A DNA stretch of 64,000 nucleotides. It comes from a bacterium (GTDB lineage: Bacteria > Gemmatimonadota > Gemmatimonadetes > Longimicrobiales > RSA9). The DNA lies in assembly GCA_003242735.1 (NCBI GenBank), contig QGVH01000018.1, forward strand, positions 1 to 64,000. Reading direction: 5' to 3'. Below are positions 43,999 to 52,202 of this stretch, piece after piece. The first letter of the stretch is position 1; every line of letters begins with the position of its first letter. Below the pieces are notes generated by a model. It was not told the DNA's origin. It worked only from the letters and a program-made list of their open reading frames with translations, and made no database searches. Position numbers and translations under genes: made by a program.

Positions 43999-44592
43999 TC
44001 ACCGGCCCGTCTCCAGATACGCCCACACCGCCCGCGCCTCCTCCACCGTGATCTCCAGGTTGGGCATTTCGAGGAAGTGTTCGATCAGGAGCTGCTGTGC
44101 GGTGTGATCGGCCTGGACCATGTACTCGGGCTGGGTCAGCATCATGACGATCCAGGCGTAGCTCCGGCGCTCGCTCACGCCGGCGAGGTCGGGGCCGTCG
44201 CGGTCGCCGCCGCCGACGGTGTGGCACCGGGCGCAGCCCTTCGCGCGGAAGACCCGCTCGCCCTCCACCGCGAGCCGCCGCGCCTCCGCCGCCTCCGGCC
44301 GGGGCGGCAGGAGCGGCTCCATCGCCTCCGGGTCCGGCGGCTGCACGTCCGTCCCGACGCCGGCCTGACCAGCGGACGTCGTGTCCGGAGAACGGACCGC
44401 GGCCGCGGTTTCGCCCGTCACCGGCGGCATCCCCGACTCCACCCCCCACGCCGGGCGGGCGTCCGCGGCCGCGCTGGCGTCTGCGCCACGTTCCGCCGCG
44501 CTGGCTGAACCCTCCGGCCCCTCACCGGCGCACGCCGCGAGCGCAGCGAGCGCGACGACGGCAAAGCGACGGCGCCGCCCTGAACGCGACAC
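43999..44592 (-). CDS. cytochrome c lipoprotein
   Basis: A 197-residue envelope protein. A signal with lipobox LAALAAC is followed by a long Ala/Gly/Pro-rich linker (about 22-105) and a class I cytochrome c domain: haem motif CARCH and probable axial Met in EMPNLEIT. It would carry electrons in the periplasm, tethered to a membrane by lipid. The start is GTG at 44592, behind AAGGAGGT. It is the last gene of a four-gene run beginning with the CBS protein and starts 29 bases past the FeoA-like stop. The partner oxidase or reductase is not evident in this run. Confidence 0.88.
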   Translation of the reverse strand: MSRSGRRRRFAVVALAALAACAGEGPEGSASAAERGADASAAADARPAWGVESGMPPVTGETAAAVRSPDTTSAGQAGVGTDVQPPDPEAMEPLLPPRPEAAEARRLAVEGERVFRAKGCARCHTVGGGDRDGPDLAGVSERRSYAWIVMMLTQPEYMVQADHTAQQLLIEHFLEMPNLEITVEEARAVWAYLETGR

Positions 44593-44621
44593 CGGACCTC
44601 CTTTCGAGCGTCCCGCGACCG

Positions 44622-44888
44622 TCAGCTCCTGGTGCTGCCGGCTGCGGCGATCTGAATGAACCGGGCCCAGTCGCGCTCCAGCGCGACGGTGCGGCCGCTC
44701 GCGGTCTCGAGCATCAGCCACGGGCCCGTATCCGTCCTACACTCCACCACATCACCCTCGTGGAGGTCCAGCCTGTCGCAGAGCGCGCGGAGCTCGTCGA
44801 ACAGGATGCGCTCGACACGGAATACGTCGCCCCGGTGCACGCCCGCGAGACTCCGCCGGACCGTCGGCGTATTTCGCATCGCGCTCAT
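44622..44888 (-). CDS. FeoA-like small SH3-fold protein
   Basis: An 88-residue cytosolic protein. The C-terminal 60 residues look like the SH3-type FeoA fold (LDLHEGDVVECRTDTGPWLML, then GRTVALERDWARFIQI). FeoA domains accompany iron transporters and DtxR regulators, but no FeoB is present. The family assignment is by pattern. ATG at 44888 overlaps the baeRF stop (ATGA), so it is translated by coupling with that gene. Confidence 0.6.
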   Translation of the reverse strand: MSAMRNTPTVRRSLAGVHRGDVFRVERILFDELRALCDRLDLHEGDVVECRTDTGPWLMLETASGRTVALERDWARFIQIAAAGSTRS

Positions 44889-46003
44889 TTCGCCCCCACC
44901 GTTTCGGCCGGGCGGGGCCGATACCGGAGCCGCGCCGCAACGCCACCCGCTTCGCCATCCAGCGCGTCCGCTCCTTCGCCGCCCAGCTCCTCGACCCGTG
45001 TCACACCTGCATCCAGTGCAGCGCGAATGATGCGCTCGACCACCTCGGGCTGGCTCTCCCGCAGTCGACGCGAGATGAGCAGCGTGTCGACGCCGCCATC
45101 ACGCAACGCGTACTCGACGTGCTCCCGGCCGATCGCGCCCAGCCCGCCGGCGCGCGCCGCTTCCAGCACGTCCCGGAGCAGCTCCTCCTGCTGCTTACGC
45201 GATAGCGTCGACGCCGCCTCTTCTAGGATCGGCTGCAGCTCGGCGGGCGTTACCGCGAGGTGCAGCGATGGACGCTCGGCGACTCGCCCCGCCATGGTCT
45301 TCGGCAGCCGCCGGGCCGCAGCAGCGATCATCTCGGGCGTGCCGCCCAGGACCAGGAAGCCGTCGTCGCCCGCCAAGGCGACCGCCCGCTCCACCGCGAG
45401 CCGCGCCAGCCGCTCCGCCGCCGCGTCCGCAAGGCTCTGCCGCACGTCCGTGCCCGTCGCTCCGCGCATGCCCGTGTGCGTCGCCGCGCGCTTGGCGCCA
45501 CGCGTGCCCTCGATGTCCGGTTCGGGCGCGTCGGGCACCAGCTCCTCGGGCTCGCCCAGCTCGCCCCCACGGTAACGGAAGAGCCGCGCACGCTGCCGGT
45601 CGAGCAACAGCGCGATCACCGCACGGTTCTGCTTGAGCCCGCGCACCAGAGGGGCGACGCGCATCCCGGTATCCCACGCCACCAGGTCCGGCATCGGCGC
45701 AGGCAACGACCCCGCGTACCACAGTCGGTCCGGCGTCGCGAACGCCGCCCACCCGCGCCCGGGCAGGAACCCGGTGTACTGGTCCAACCGCTCCATGACG
45801 CGGGCGACCGCCGCGTCGAACGCCGCACGCCGTCCCGCCGCGCCGTCCGCCGCGCCGCGCGCCTCCGCCACCAGATTGTTCAGCCGCCGGCGCCATGCGG
45901 TCTTCTCCGCCGGATCGCGCTCCTCGGCGTCCAGGTAGACGCTCAGGACGTCCCGCTCGCGCAGCTGGCGATACAGATCGAGCAGTTCCACATCGGTGAG
46001 CAT
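44885..46003 (-). CDS. bacterial eRF1-like (baeRF) family protein
   Basis: A 372-residue protein of the bacterial archaeo-eukaryotic release-factor group. The N-terminal part (DVLSVYLDAEERDPAEK) is the usual opener; the middle has the Vms1/eRF1 core segment AVIALLLDRQRARLFRYRGG; the last third resembles the C-terminal eRF1 domain (ALRDGGVDTLLISRRL). It lacks a GGQ peptide-release motif, as many baeRFs do. These proteins are thought to act on stalled or hibernating ribosomes and often neighbour CBS proteins. GAGGAGG is before the ATG at 46003. It is 16 bases downstream of the CBS gene. Confidence 0.82.
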   Translation of the reverse strand: MLTDVELLDLYRQLRERDVLSVYLDAEERDPAEKTAWRRRLNNLVAEARGAADGAAGRRAAFDAAVARVMERLDQYTGFLPGRGWAAFATPDRLWYAGSLPAPMPDLVAWDTGMRVAPLVRGLKQNRAVIALLLDRQRARLFRYRGGELGEPEELVPDAPEPDIEGTRGAKRAATHTGMRGATGTDVRQSLADAAAERLARLAVERAVALAGDDGFLVLGGTPEMIAAAARRLPKTMAGRVAERPSLHLAVTPAELQPILEEAASTLSRKQQEELLRDVLEAARAGGLGAIGREHVEYALRDGGVDTLLISRRLRESQPEVVERIIRAALDAGVTRVEELGGEGADALDGEAGGVAARLRYRPRPAETVGAK

Positions 46004-46019
46004 CGCCCCTGCCCTCCTC

Positions 46020-46577
46020 TCACGCGACCACGGACTCAGCGGGTTCGACTGTCACCTTGCCCTCCGCTACCGCGCGGATCACATCCGTCGCCGTCACGAT
46101 CCCGGCCAGCTTCCCGCCTTCCATCACCAGCGCGCGGCGGATTCCTGCACGTAGGAGGAACTTGGCCAGCTCCTGGATCGTCGCGTGCGGCCGGACCGAG
46201 AAGATCGCCCGCGTCATGATGTCGCCCACCGTCACCTCCTCGAACACCGACTCCACGATCCCGTCCAGCCCGGTGTAGAGCTGCGGCGCCTCATCCGCGA
46301 AGAAGGCGTACCACGATGCCTCGGCCCCCTCTTCCTCCACCTCCTCCGGCGGGTACACCGGCTCGTGCTGCCGCACCTCGTCCGACACGTCCCCCTGCTC
46401 GGCCGCCAGCCGGATCAGGTCCGACGCCGACACCACACCCAGCACCTTGCCGTTCACGTCCACCACCGGCGTGCCGGTGATGCCCCGCTCCTCCCAGAGC
46501 CGGGCCAGCTCCCGCACCGTCATGTCCGGCGACGCGGTCGTCACTTCCGTCTGCATGATGTCCCTGACCGTGAGCAT
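46020..46577 (-). CDS. tandem CBS-domain protein
   Basis: A 185-residue soluble protein made of two CBS motifs: LTVRDIMQTEVTTASPDMTV with GTPVVDVNGKVLGVVSASDL, and VTVGDIMTRAIFSVRPHATI with KLAGIVTATDVIRAV. A 50-residue insert with an acidic stretch (EEVEEEGAE) separates them. CBS pairs bind adenosyl ligands and report energy state. AAGGAG precedes the ATG at 46577; the longer frame to 46790 is Arg-rich noise. First gene of the CBS - baeRF - FeoA-like - cytochrome c run. Confidence 0.9.
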   Translation of the reverse strand: MLTVRDIMQTEVTTASPDMTVRELARLWEERGITGTPVVDVNGKVLGVVSASDLIRLAAEQGDVSDEVRQHEPVYPPEEVEEEGAEASWYAFFADEAPQLYTGLDGIVESVFEEVTVGDIMTRAIFSVRPHATIQELAKFLLRAGIRRALVMEGGKLAGIVTATDVIRAVAEGKVTVEPAESVVA

Positions 46578-46813
46578 GGCCAGCTCCTTTCCGTATGGGT
46601 GCCCTTCAGCCGCTTCTCGCCCCACAATCTGTCGCGACCGCCGCCGCCGGGGTGTCGGGCGCCGGTGGAATCTGTGTCGGGCAATGCCCGAGCACGATCT
46701 CCTTTGCTGTGAGGGGTTCGCCGACCCGCGCGGCGAAGGCGCCGCGACGGGCCATGCAGGAGGTTCGCCGCGCGGAGGAGAGCCCGCCACGCAGCAGGCG
46801 CGGCTCCGAGCCG

Positions 46814-46850
46814 AGAGCCGGCGGGCGGCCCAAGGCCACCCGCCGGCTCT
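46814..46850 (-). terminator. hairpin after the porin gene
   Basis: A 17-bp stem with one mismatch (46814-46830 with 46834-46850) closed by a CAA loop, 26 bases past the porin stop. No U tract. Confidence 0.65.
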
Positions 46851-46875
46851 TGGACCCTCGCGGGTCGTCGCCGGC

Positions 46876-48249
46876 TCAGAACGAGACCACGCCCTCGAAG
46901 ATGAACCCGCTGAACTTACCGCCGTGGCGGATGTCGGTCTCCGGGAAGTCGAGGTACCGCTGACGCGCGTACTCGCCCTTCAGCAGGATCGTGGGAGTCA
47001 CGAACCAGCCGGCACCGAACTGCCAGCGATCCACGGAGATGTCGTAGTTCTGGCCGCTGATCGGCAGCTCACCCTCCACGGTGTTGTACCGCGCGCCCAC
47101 GTACACCTTCTCGCCCGGCAGGAACCGGTACACCACATCGGCGGCGTACTGCTCGAAGCGCCGGGTCTCGGGCTCCGTGGACGCACGGCCGTCCGCGCGC
47201 TCGATCACGCCGAACAGCTCGAGGCCGCCATACTTCACGAACGGGTTGATCTGGATCGCCCGGATCTCGTTCCGGAACGCGGGGTTGATCAGCCCGGACC
47301 ACGCCTGCGAGGTCACGTTCGCCTGCACGTTCTCCATCACCATGTAGTAGCGGGAGCCAGCGCGGTCACCCCAGAACAGCGTGGCGCTGGGCGACTTGTC
47401 GATGTCATAGAGGGATCCGGTCAGGCGCACCCGCAGCGCGTCGTTGATCTGCCGGTCGAAGCCGAGCTTCGCCAGGAAGCCGGGTGAGCGGGCATCAGGA
47501 TACGTCACATCACCCTTGTTGACGCCGGTCGTGATGCCGCCCATGGCGAGGAAGCCCTTGTAGCGGAGGTAGATCTCTGCGCCGGGCTCGAACGTGAACG
47601 CGTCGAGGATCAGGTTGCCGACGAACGGGTTGTACAGCGCGTTGCCGTTGTCGCTCCGGCGGAAGTGCGCGTCACCGTAGTTCAGGTCGAACATGCCGAC
47701 CTTCACCGTCAGCACCTCGAACAGCTTGTTCAGCGCCCAGTGGTCGATCGGTGACGCATCGACCTGCAGGTATCCGCCCTTGACCCACGCCTCCTGGTGG
47801 TGCCGCGAGGAGAGGTACGTCTCCAGCGCCACGCGGATCCCCGGCGCGAGCTGCGCGTTCATCACCAGGTTCGCCGTGGGCAGGTTGACGCCCCAGCCGA
47901 TGTCGATCAGCTCGTTCACGTTCACGCTGTCGACGACGTTCGGGACCGCGCGGTTGCTATGGGACATGGACTGGAACTGCGTGGTGAACGCGCCGCCGAA
48001 GTCGATCCGGAACCCGGCGTACGGCGTCGCGTCGTCCTTGGGCGGCTCGAACACGTTGATTCCCCGCTGGTCGGCAGGGCGGATGTGCTGGATCGCGATG
48101 GGCGGCGCCAGCACGGCGCCCGCCGCCTTCGCCGAAGCCGTGTCCGCTGGCGCGCTCGGCCCGCTGCCGTTGCTGCCCTGGGCGGCAGCCACCGGTGCCG
48201 CCAGCAGCGCCATGAAGGCGCCTGTAAGGATCGTGGTCCCGGCTCTCAT
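46876..48249 (-). CDS. outer-membrane porin-like beta-barrel protein
   Basis: A 457-residue exported protein with a signal peptide (ILTGAFMALLAAPVAAAQ) and a low-complexity linker to about residue 50. The rest is amphipathic strands with aromatic girdles (FRIDFGGAFTTQFQ, RVALETYLSSRHH, VYVGARYNTVEGEL) ending in EGVVSF, with a terminal Phe. Length suits a 16- to 18-strand barrel of phosphate- or sugar-selective porin type. No substrate can be read from the sequence. GGAG is eight bases before the ATG at 48249. A strong hairpin follows the stop. Confidence 0.85.
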   Translation of the reverse strand: MRAGTTILTGAFMALLAAPVAAAQGSNGSGPSAPADTASAKAAGAVLAPPIAIQHIRPADQRGINVFEPPKDDATPYAGFRIDFGGAFTTQFQSMSHSNRAVPNVVDSVNVNELIDIGWGVNLPTANLVMNAQLAPGIRVALETYLSSRHHQEAWVKGGYLQVDASPIDHWALNKLFEVLTVKVGMFDLNYGDAHFRRSDNGNALYNPFVGNLILDAFTFEPGAEIYLRYKGFLAMGGITTGVNKGDVTYPDARSPGFLAKLGFDRQINDALRVRLTGSLYDIDKSPSATLFWGDRAGSRYYMVMENVQANVTSQAWSGLINPAFRNEIRAIQINPFVKYGGLELFGVIERADGRASTEPETRRFEQYAADVVYRFLPGEKVYVGARYNTVEGELPISGQNYDISVDRWQFGAGWFVTPTILLKGEYARQRYLDFPETDIRHGGKFSGFIFEGVVSF

Positions 48250-48353
48250 GGTCTATCTCCTCTCTCTACGGCGTCCTCGTTCTCGGGTCGTGAGGCCCGT
48301 CAGTCCACGTCATCGCCGGCCGCCCCGGACCCTCCGGGCCGCCGGCATCGGTC

Positions 48354-48992
48354 CTACTGCTTCAGCACAACGTCGAAGTGCACCACCACGCGCGGATTCA
48401 CCTTCAACGTCCCCATCATGAGCTTGGGCGGATTGACGCCGAAGTCCGTCATGACGATCTCCTTGCTCCCCTGCACCTTCAGCGTCCCGTCCGCACCGGG
48501 CGTCACGACGACGTCGAGGGTGACCGGCTTGGTCGTGCCGGCGATCGTGAGGTCACCTTCGAGCTTGGCCAGCCCCTCGCCGTTGCCCTGGACCTGGAGC
48601 TGGTAATTCGTCATGCGGTAGGCGATGCCCGGGTTCTGGTCGGCCTTCAGCGCCTTCCGCATGTGGTCGTTCATCGTGCCGTTGCGGCAGTCGAGATCCG
48701 CCACGGCGATGTCGAGACGGACGCTGCGTACCGACCCCTGGAGGTCCGCGACCGCGATGCTCGGCTTGGCCGCATCGACCTCCACCGCACCGTCCATCCG
48801 CGTCGCCTCGCAGCGGAAATCCCGCACCGTGGACGTCCCCTCGAACCACAGCCGGCTCTCGGGCTGGATCACCAGGGCCGCGCGGCCGTTGGCCGGCGAC
48901 GACGGCCCCGGCTCGATCACGCCCTGGACGGCGAGTACCGGCGCCGGCAGAACCAGCAGTGCGAGAGCGCTCAAGCGTCGCAGCGTGGTCAT
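48354..48992 (-). CDS. YceI-family periplasmic protein
   Basis: A 212-residue exported protein. A signal peptide (LSALALLVLPAPVLA) precedes a lipocalin-like YceI domain: SRLWFEGTSTVRDFRCEA, then LDCRNGTMNDHMRKALKADQNP, AKLEGDLTIAGTTKPVTLDV and the C-terminal GSKEIVMTDFGVNPP. YceI proteins bind isoprenoid or other lipid-like molecules in the periplasm. Two Cys (in FRCEA and LDCRNG) may form a disulfide. GGGAGGAT precedes the ATG at 48992. A perfect palindrome lies 52 bases upstream. Confidence 0.9.
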   Translation of the reverse strand: MTTLRRLSALALLVLPAPVLAVQGVIEPGPSSPANGRAALVIQPESRLWFEGTSTVRDFRCEATRMDGAVEVDAAKPSIAVADLQGSVRSVRLDIAVADLDCRNGTMNDHMRKALKADQNPGIAYRMTNYQLQVQGNGEGLAKLEGDLTIAGTTKPVTLDVVVTPGADGTLKVQGSKEIVMTDFGVNPPKLMMGTLKVNPRVVVHFDVVLKQ

Positions 48993-49043
48993 CGGATCCT
49001 CCCTCGTTCTCACGGGATCCCCCGTCATCATTTTCGAACCGTT

Positions 49044-49062
49044 GCAGTCACTTCTTGACTGC
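49044..49062 (-). promoter_or_regulatory. palindrome upstream of yceI
   Basis: GCAGTCA and TGACTGC, perfect seven-base arms around CTTCT, 52 bases before the YceI start codon. It has the geometry of a MarR- or TetR-size operator and sits where a promoter should be. No regulator gene is adjacent. Confidence 0.5.
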
Positions 49063-49214
49063 GCGGATCAAGTTGGCCACCGGGAGGGCCGGGCGCTGTC
49101 GGGTGGCGGAGGAAATTCCGGTGAGGGAAGGAGGAAGGCCTGTCCGGCAACTCCTTACAGGGCGAGCAGCGGGCAGGATGGGATCGCGACCGGCGAGTTC
49201 GCCGGCCGCTTCGG

Positions 49215-50006
49215 TCACCGCGCGTCGCTCACCCCACGCGCCAGTGAGGCGGGTCGGGCCGGGACGGCCGCCTCGAGTTCGAGGATCGCCCTCCCGGCAA
49301 TGGAAGCCGAGGTTTCCAGGCGGACGGGGTAGCGATGCTCGTCATCCGTCAGGTACATGCGGAACGAGCCATCGCCGTTGAAGTGGTCCTTGTCCCGGAC
49401 GCGCATCTCGACGACGACCACGTCGAAGGCGCCGGCGGGGACCACCACGCGCTCCCGCCGCAGCACCTTGATGTGCACGGGGTTCCGCTCGGGGTCGAAG
49501 TGCCGCTCGACGACGTAGGTGGCACCGTCCTCCAGCTCGAGTGTGCGGACGTAGTATAGGAAGGACAGCTCGTCCAGCGGCGCGTCCGTCTCGCTGACCC
49601 CCTCGCGCCCTTGCGCGGACCGCCAGCGCCGTTCGCCGGGATACAGCTCGACTTCTTCGCTCTTGGACGAGAACGGGTGCCGCTCGTGCTTGTGGAACCG
49701 CAGCGCGGCCATACGCTCCGGGTCCACCCAGGACCGGCTCCTCGCCTCCACCCGGAACGGCCCGACCTTGGTCGCGAAGTCGAACGACAGCAGGTACGTC
49801 TCGGCGGACCGGACGGTATCCGTCTCCACGCGCATCACGCCCTTGCCCGATCCGCCCAGGCGGCCGAGCTTGCTGCTGTAGATCAGCTCCTCGCCCGGCC
49901 GGAACGGCAGGGGCCTCTCCTGCGCGCCCGCGGCTGCCGCCGGGAGCACGACGAAGGCGAGGCCGCCGACCAGGAGGTCACGGATCGGATGGCGTCGTGG
50001 CGTCAT
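49215..50006 (-). CDS. DUF3108 exported protein
   Basis: A 263-residue exported protein with a signal peptide (GGLAFVVLPAAAAGA). The DUF3108 pattern is visible: PFRPGEELIYSSKLGRLG near the start of the mature part, SFDFATKVGPFRVEARSR, TDAPLDELSFLYYVRTL and VPAGAFDVVVVEMRVRDKD. The fold is a lipocalin-like barrel and the role is unknown. GGGGAGGAG is before the ATG at 50006. It stands alone, divergent from the next gene, and its promoter must lie within 50007-50332. Confidence 0.85.
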   Translation of the reverse strand: MTPRRHPIRDLLVGGLAFVVLPAAAAGAQERPLPFRPGEELIYSSKLGRLGGSGKGVMRVETDTVRSAETYLLSFDFATKVGPFRVEARSRSWVDPERMAALRFHKHERHPFSSKSEEVELYPGERRWRSAQGREGVSETDAPLDELSFLYYVRTLELEDGATYVVERHFDPERNPVHIKVLRRERVVVPAGAFDVVVVEMRVRDKDHFNGDGSFRMYLTDDEHRYPVRLETSASIAGRAILELEAAVPARPASLARGVSDAR

Positions 50007-50332
50007 GTCGAACTCCTCCCCGCATTGTGGCATCGGCGCTGCCGGCTGCCGGTGATGAATCTAACGTACGCGCCGCACGCGTGGATGTCGGAGAACGGAT
50101 GATCCTGCGCCGGGAGTCGGGAGGATTCTCCCACCGGGTCCGTGCTGACAGACGGATCCCGCCGTAGGGTGTCGCCCGACGCCGCGTGTAGGGGATCCCC
50201 GCACAGCCGGCCACGTGCGCTGCCCGATGGATCGCTCCGGCGGCTCGAGCCATCTTTCCGCGGCGCGGCCGTTTGCGGCGTGAGCGGTCGGTCGTGGAGC
50301 GGTGCACGGGGCGAGCCGACGGAGACACGGCC

Positions 50333-50791
50333 ATGCACACGATGGTTCGGCGCTACATCAAGACGGGGATCGGCTTCCTGGTGGCCGGGCTCCTGACTGG
50401 CCTTTACGCGCTGGTCCGCCGCGAGCTGTTCGGGGTATGGCCCAACCGCTACGTCGTTTCCGCCCACACGCACGCCGTGCTGGTCGGCTTCGTGATCTTC
50501 CTGATCCTGGGCGTTGCGTTGTGGCTGTTCCCCCGGGCGCCCAAGGGTGACACGCGCTATCGGCCTGAACGCATCGCCATCGCGTACTGGATCCTGACGG
50601 TCGCGACCGCCGCCCGGTTCCTCGCCGAGCTGGCACGCGCGTGGCGCGGCGGCGAGACGTGGCTGGCGTGGATCGTCGTCCTCGGCGGCGCCGGGCAAGT
50701 GGTCGGCATCTTCCTCTACTTCTGGACCATGTGGACGCGGATCCGCGCCGTCGGCAGCCAGATCCGGGAAGCGAAAGGGGAGCGGTTCTGA
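50333..50791 (+). CDS. small four-helix membrane protein, haem-copper oxidase subunit I-like
   Basis: A 152-residue membrane protein with four helices (about 12-30, 42-66, 79-100 and 108-130). The second carries HTHAVLVGFVIFLILG, which resembles the haem-binding helix of cbb3 and NO reductase subunit I and short proteins annotated as cytochrome oxidase-like. The full set of oxidase ligands is absent, so it cannot reduce oxygen alone. ATG at 50333 has GGAGACAC upstream. The next gene starts 19 bases later on the same strand; both are likely one transcript. Confidence 0.65.
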   Translation: MHTMVRRYIKTGIGFLVAGLLTGLYALVRRELFGVWPNRYVVSAHTHAVLVGFVIFLILGVALWLFPRAPKGDTRYRPERIAIAYWILTVATAARFLAELARAWRGGETWLAWIVVLGGAGQVVGIFLYFWTMWTRIRAVGSQIREAKGERF

Positions 50792-50809
50792 GGCCAGAAC
50801 GGAGAAACA

Positions 50810-51304
50810 GTGTCGCTGTACTACCTGAACGTCACGCTGCACGTGCTGGCCGCCTTTCTCTGGCTCGGCGGCATGTTCTTCCTCGCCGCCGTCGGCGCGC
50901 CCGTGCTCCGCAAGGTCGAGCCGCCTGCGCTGCGCGCGGAGCTGTTCGGCAAGATCGGCACGCAGTTCCGACTCGTCGGCTGGATCGCCATCGCCATCCT
51001 GATCCTGACCGGCGTCGGCAACCTCTACTTCCGTGGCATGCTCCGCTGGGAGCTGCTCACCGACGGCGCGTTCTGGGCGACGCGGTACGGCCACACGCTC
51101 GCAGCGAAGCTGGGCACCGTCCTGGCCATGGTGCTGCTCAGCGTGGTGCACGACTTCGTCGTCGGCCCGCTCTCTACGCGCGTCCGACCCGGCACGCCCG
51201 AGGCGATCCGGCTGCGGCGCAGGGCCGCGCTGCTCGCGCGCATCAACGCGGTGATCGGGATCATCCTGGTCGCGATCGCGGTGCGGCTGGCGCGAGGCGG
51301 GTGA
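50810..51304 (+). CDS. CopD/DUF4149-like membrane protein
   Basis: A 164-residue protein with four helices, the first holding NVTLHVLAAFLWLGGMFFLA and the second WIAIAILILTGVGNLYF, which recall the copper-resistance D family and related DUF4149 proteins; His11 (in LHVLAA) and another His (YGHTLAAKL) are in the right places for metal or haem contacts. Start is GTG at 50810 with GGAG eight bases before. It is co-transcribed with the preceding small membrane protein. The function is likely metal or electron related, but not proven. Confidence 0.7.
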   Translation: MSLYYLNVTLHVLAAFLWLGGMFFLAAVGAPVLRKVEPPALRAELFGKIGTQFRLVGWIAIAILILTGVGNLYFRGMLRWELLTDGAFWATRYGHTLAAKLGTVLAMVLLSVVHDFVVGPLSTRVRPGTPEAIRLRRRAALLARINAVIGIILVAIAVRLARGG

Positions 51305-51357
51305 GCGGAATCGCCGCGTCACAACTCCGCAGGAGCCGCCCCCGATGTGGCAGGTGA

Positions 51358-51875
51358 GTCACGACTGGCGTGGCCCTCCTCGCGCCCACGGCAGCTCTGC
51401 GCGCAGCAGCGCGGCTTCGTCCTGCAGCGCGACGTAGAGCGCGCCGCGCTCGACATCGACCGCGAACGGGCCCGCGGGCGAGCCGAGCATCAACACGAGC
51501 CTCTGCAACTGCTGGCCCGTCGCGGCGTCCAGCACCGCGATCACGCTGCGGCCATCCTCGCCCGGCCCGAGCCGGAGCCAGAGATCGCCGCCCGGGCCGA
51601 CGGCGAGCAGGACGTTGTTGCGGAGCTCGACCGGGATCTCGCCCCGCAGAGCCTACTCGCGGAGACGCGACAGCGAGACCATCCGGGGCGGCGCGGCCAG
51701 CGGCTCGCCCAGCCACGCCGGCTCGCTCGCCCCCGGGCGGACAACGGCGACCAGGCTCCCGCGCCAGCAGGTGTTCGGTTGGCGCGTGGTCCCCAACGCA
51801 CTCGTCAGCGCCGCAGCCCGTCAGGGAGAAAGCGGCGAGCCATACGCCCCACGACACCGTGCGCTTCCGGTTCAT
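51358..51875 (-). pseudogene. broken lipoprotein beta-propeller gene
   Basis: ATG at 51875, behind a GAGG site, starts a lipoprotein signal (WGVWLAAFSLTGCGAD). The frame then degenerates; propeller-like sequence continues in another: LVAVVRPGASEPAWLGEP, then an in-frame TAG near 51652, EIPVELRNNVLLAVGPGG, DLWLRLGPGEDGRSVIAVLD and FAVDVERGALYVALQDEAAL. At least one frameshift and one stop are present. It is the third decayed propeller in this window. Confidence 0.6.
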
Positions 51876-51975
51876 CGCAGCCTCTGGTTCCGCGTGTTAT
51901 GCCGGAGCCCTCGCCGTCGCCGCACGCCGGGCGACTCTCGGGTGTCCGCGGGCTCGGCGTCATCGCCGGGCCTTT

Positions 51976-51993
51976 CTACTATCTCCCTAGTAG
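51976..51993. promoter_or_regulatory. perfect 18-base palindrome CTACTA-N6-TAGTAG
   Basis: CTACTA (51976-51981), spacer TCTCCC, TAGTAG (51988-51993). It resembles operators of BlaI/MecI-type repressors (TACTA...TAGTA). It lies 100 bases upstream of the broken propeller gene and 210 before the SDR gene. No such regulator is encoded nearby. Confidence 0.45.
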
Positions 51994-52202
51994 CTCGCGG
52001 ACAGGGCGTCAAGAACCGAGCGCCGCGCCGTCGGCAGGGCTGCCACTGCCACGTCACACCGTGGCGACGCCTGGCGGGCATCGCTGGCGGTCCGCTCCCG
52101 CACAAACGACCTCAACGGGGGTACCGTGACCGACACAGCCGCTCAGGGGGCGTCTCGGCGCCCGAGCATCCACGTTCCTTGTGACCACGCTTACGAACAC
52201 CC

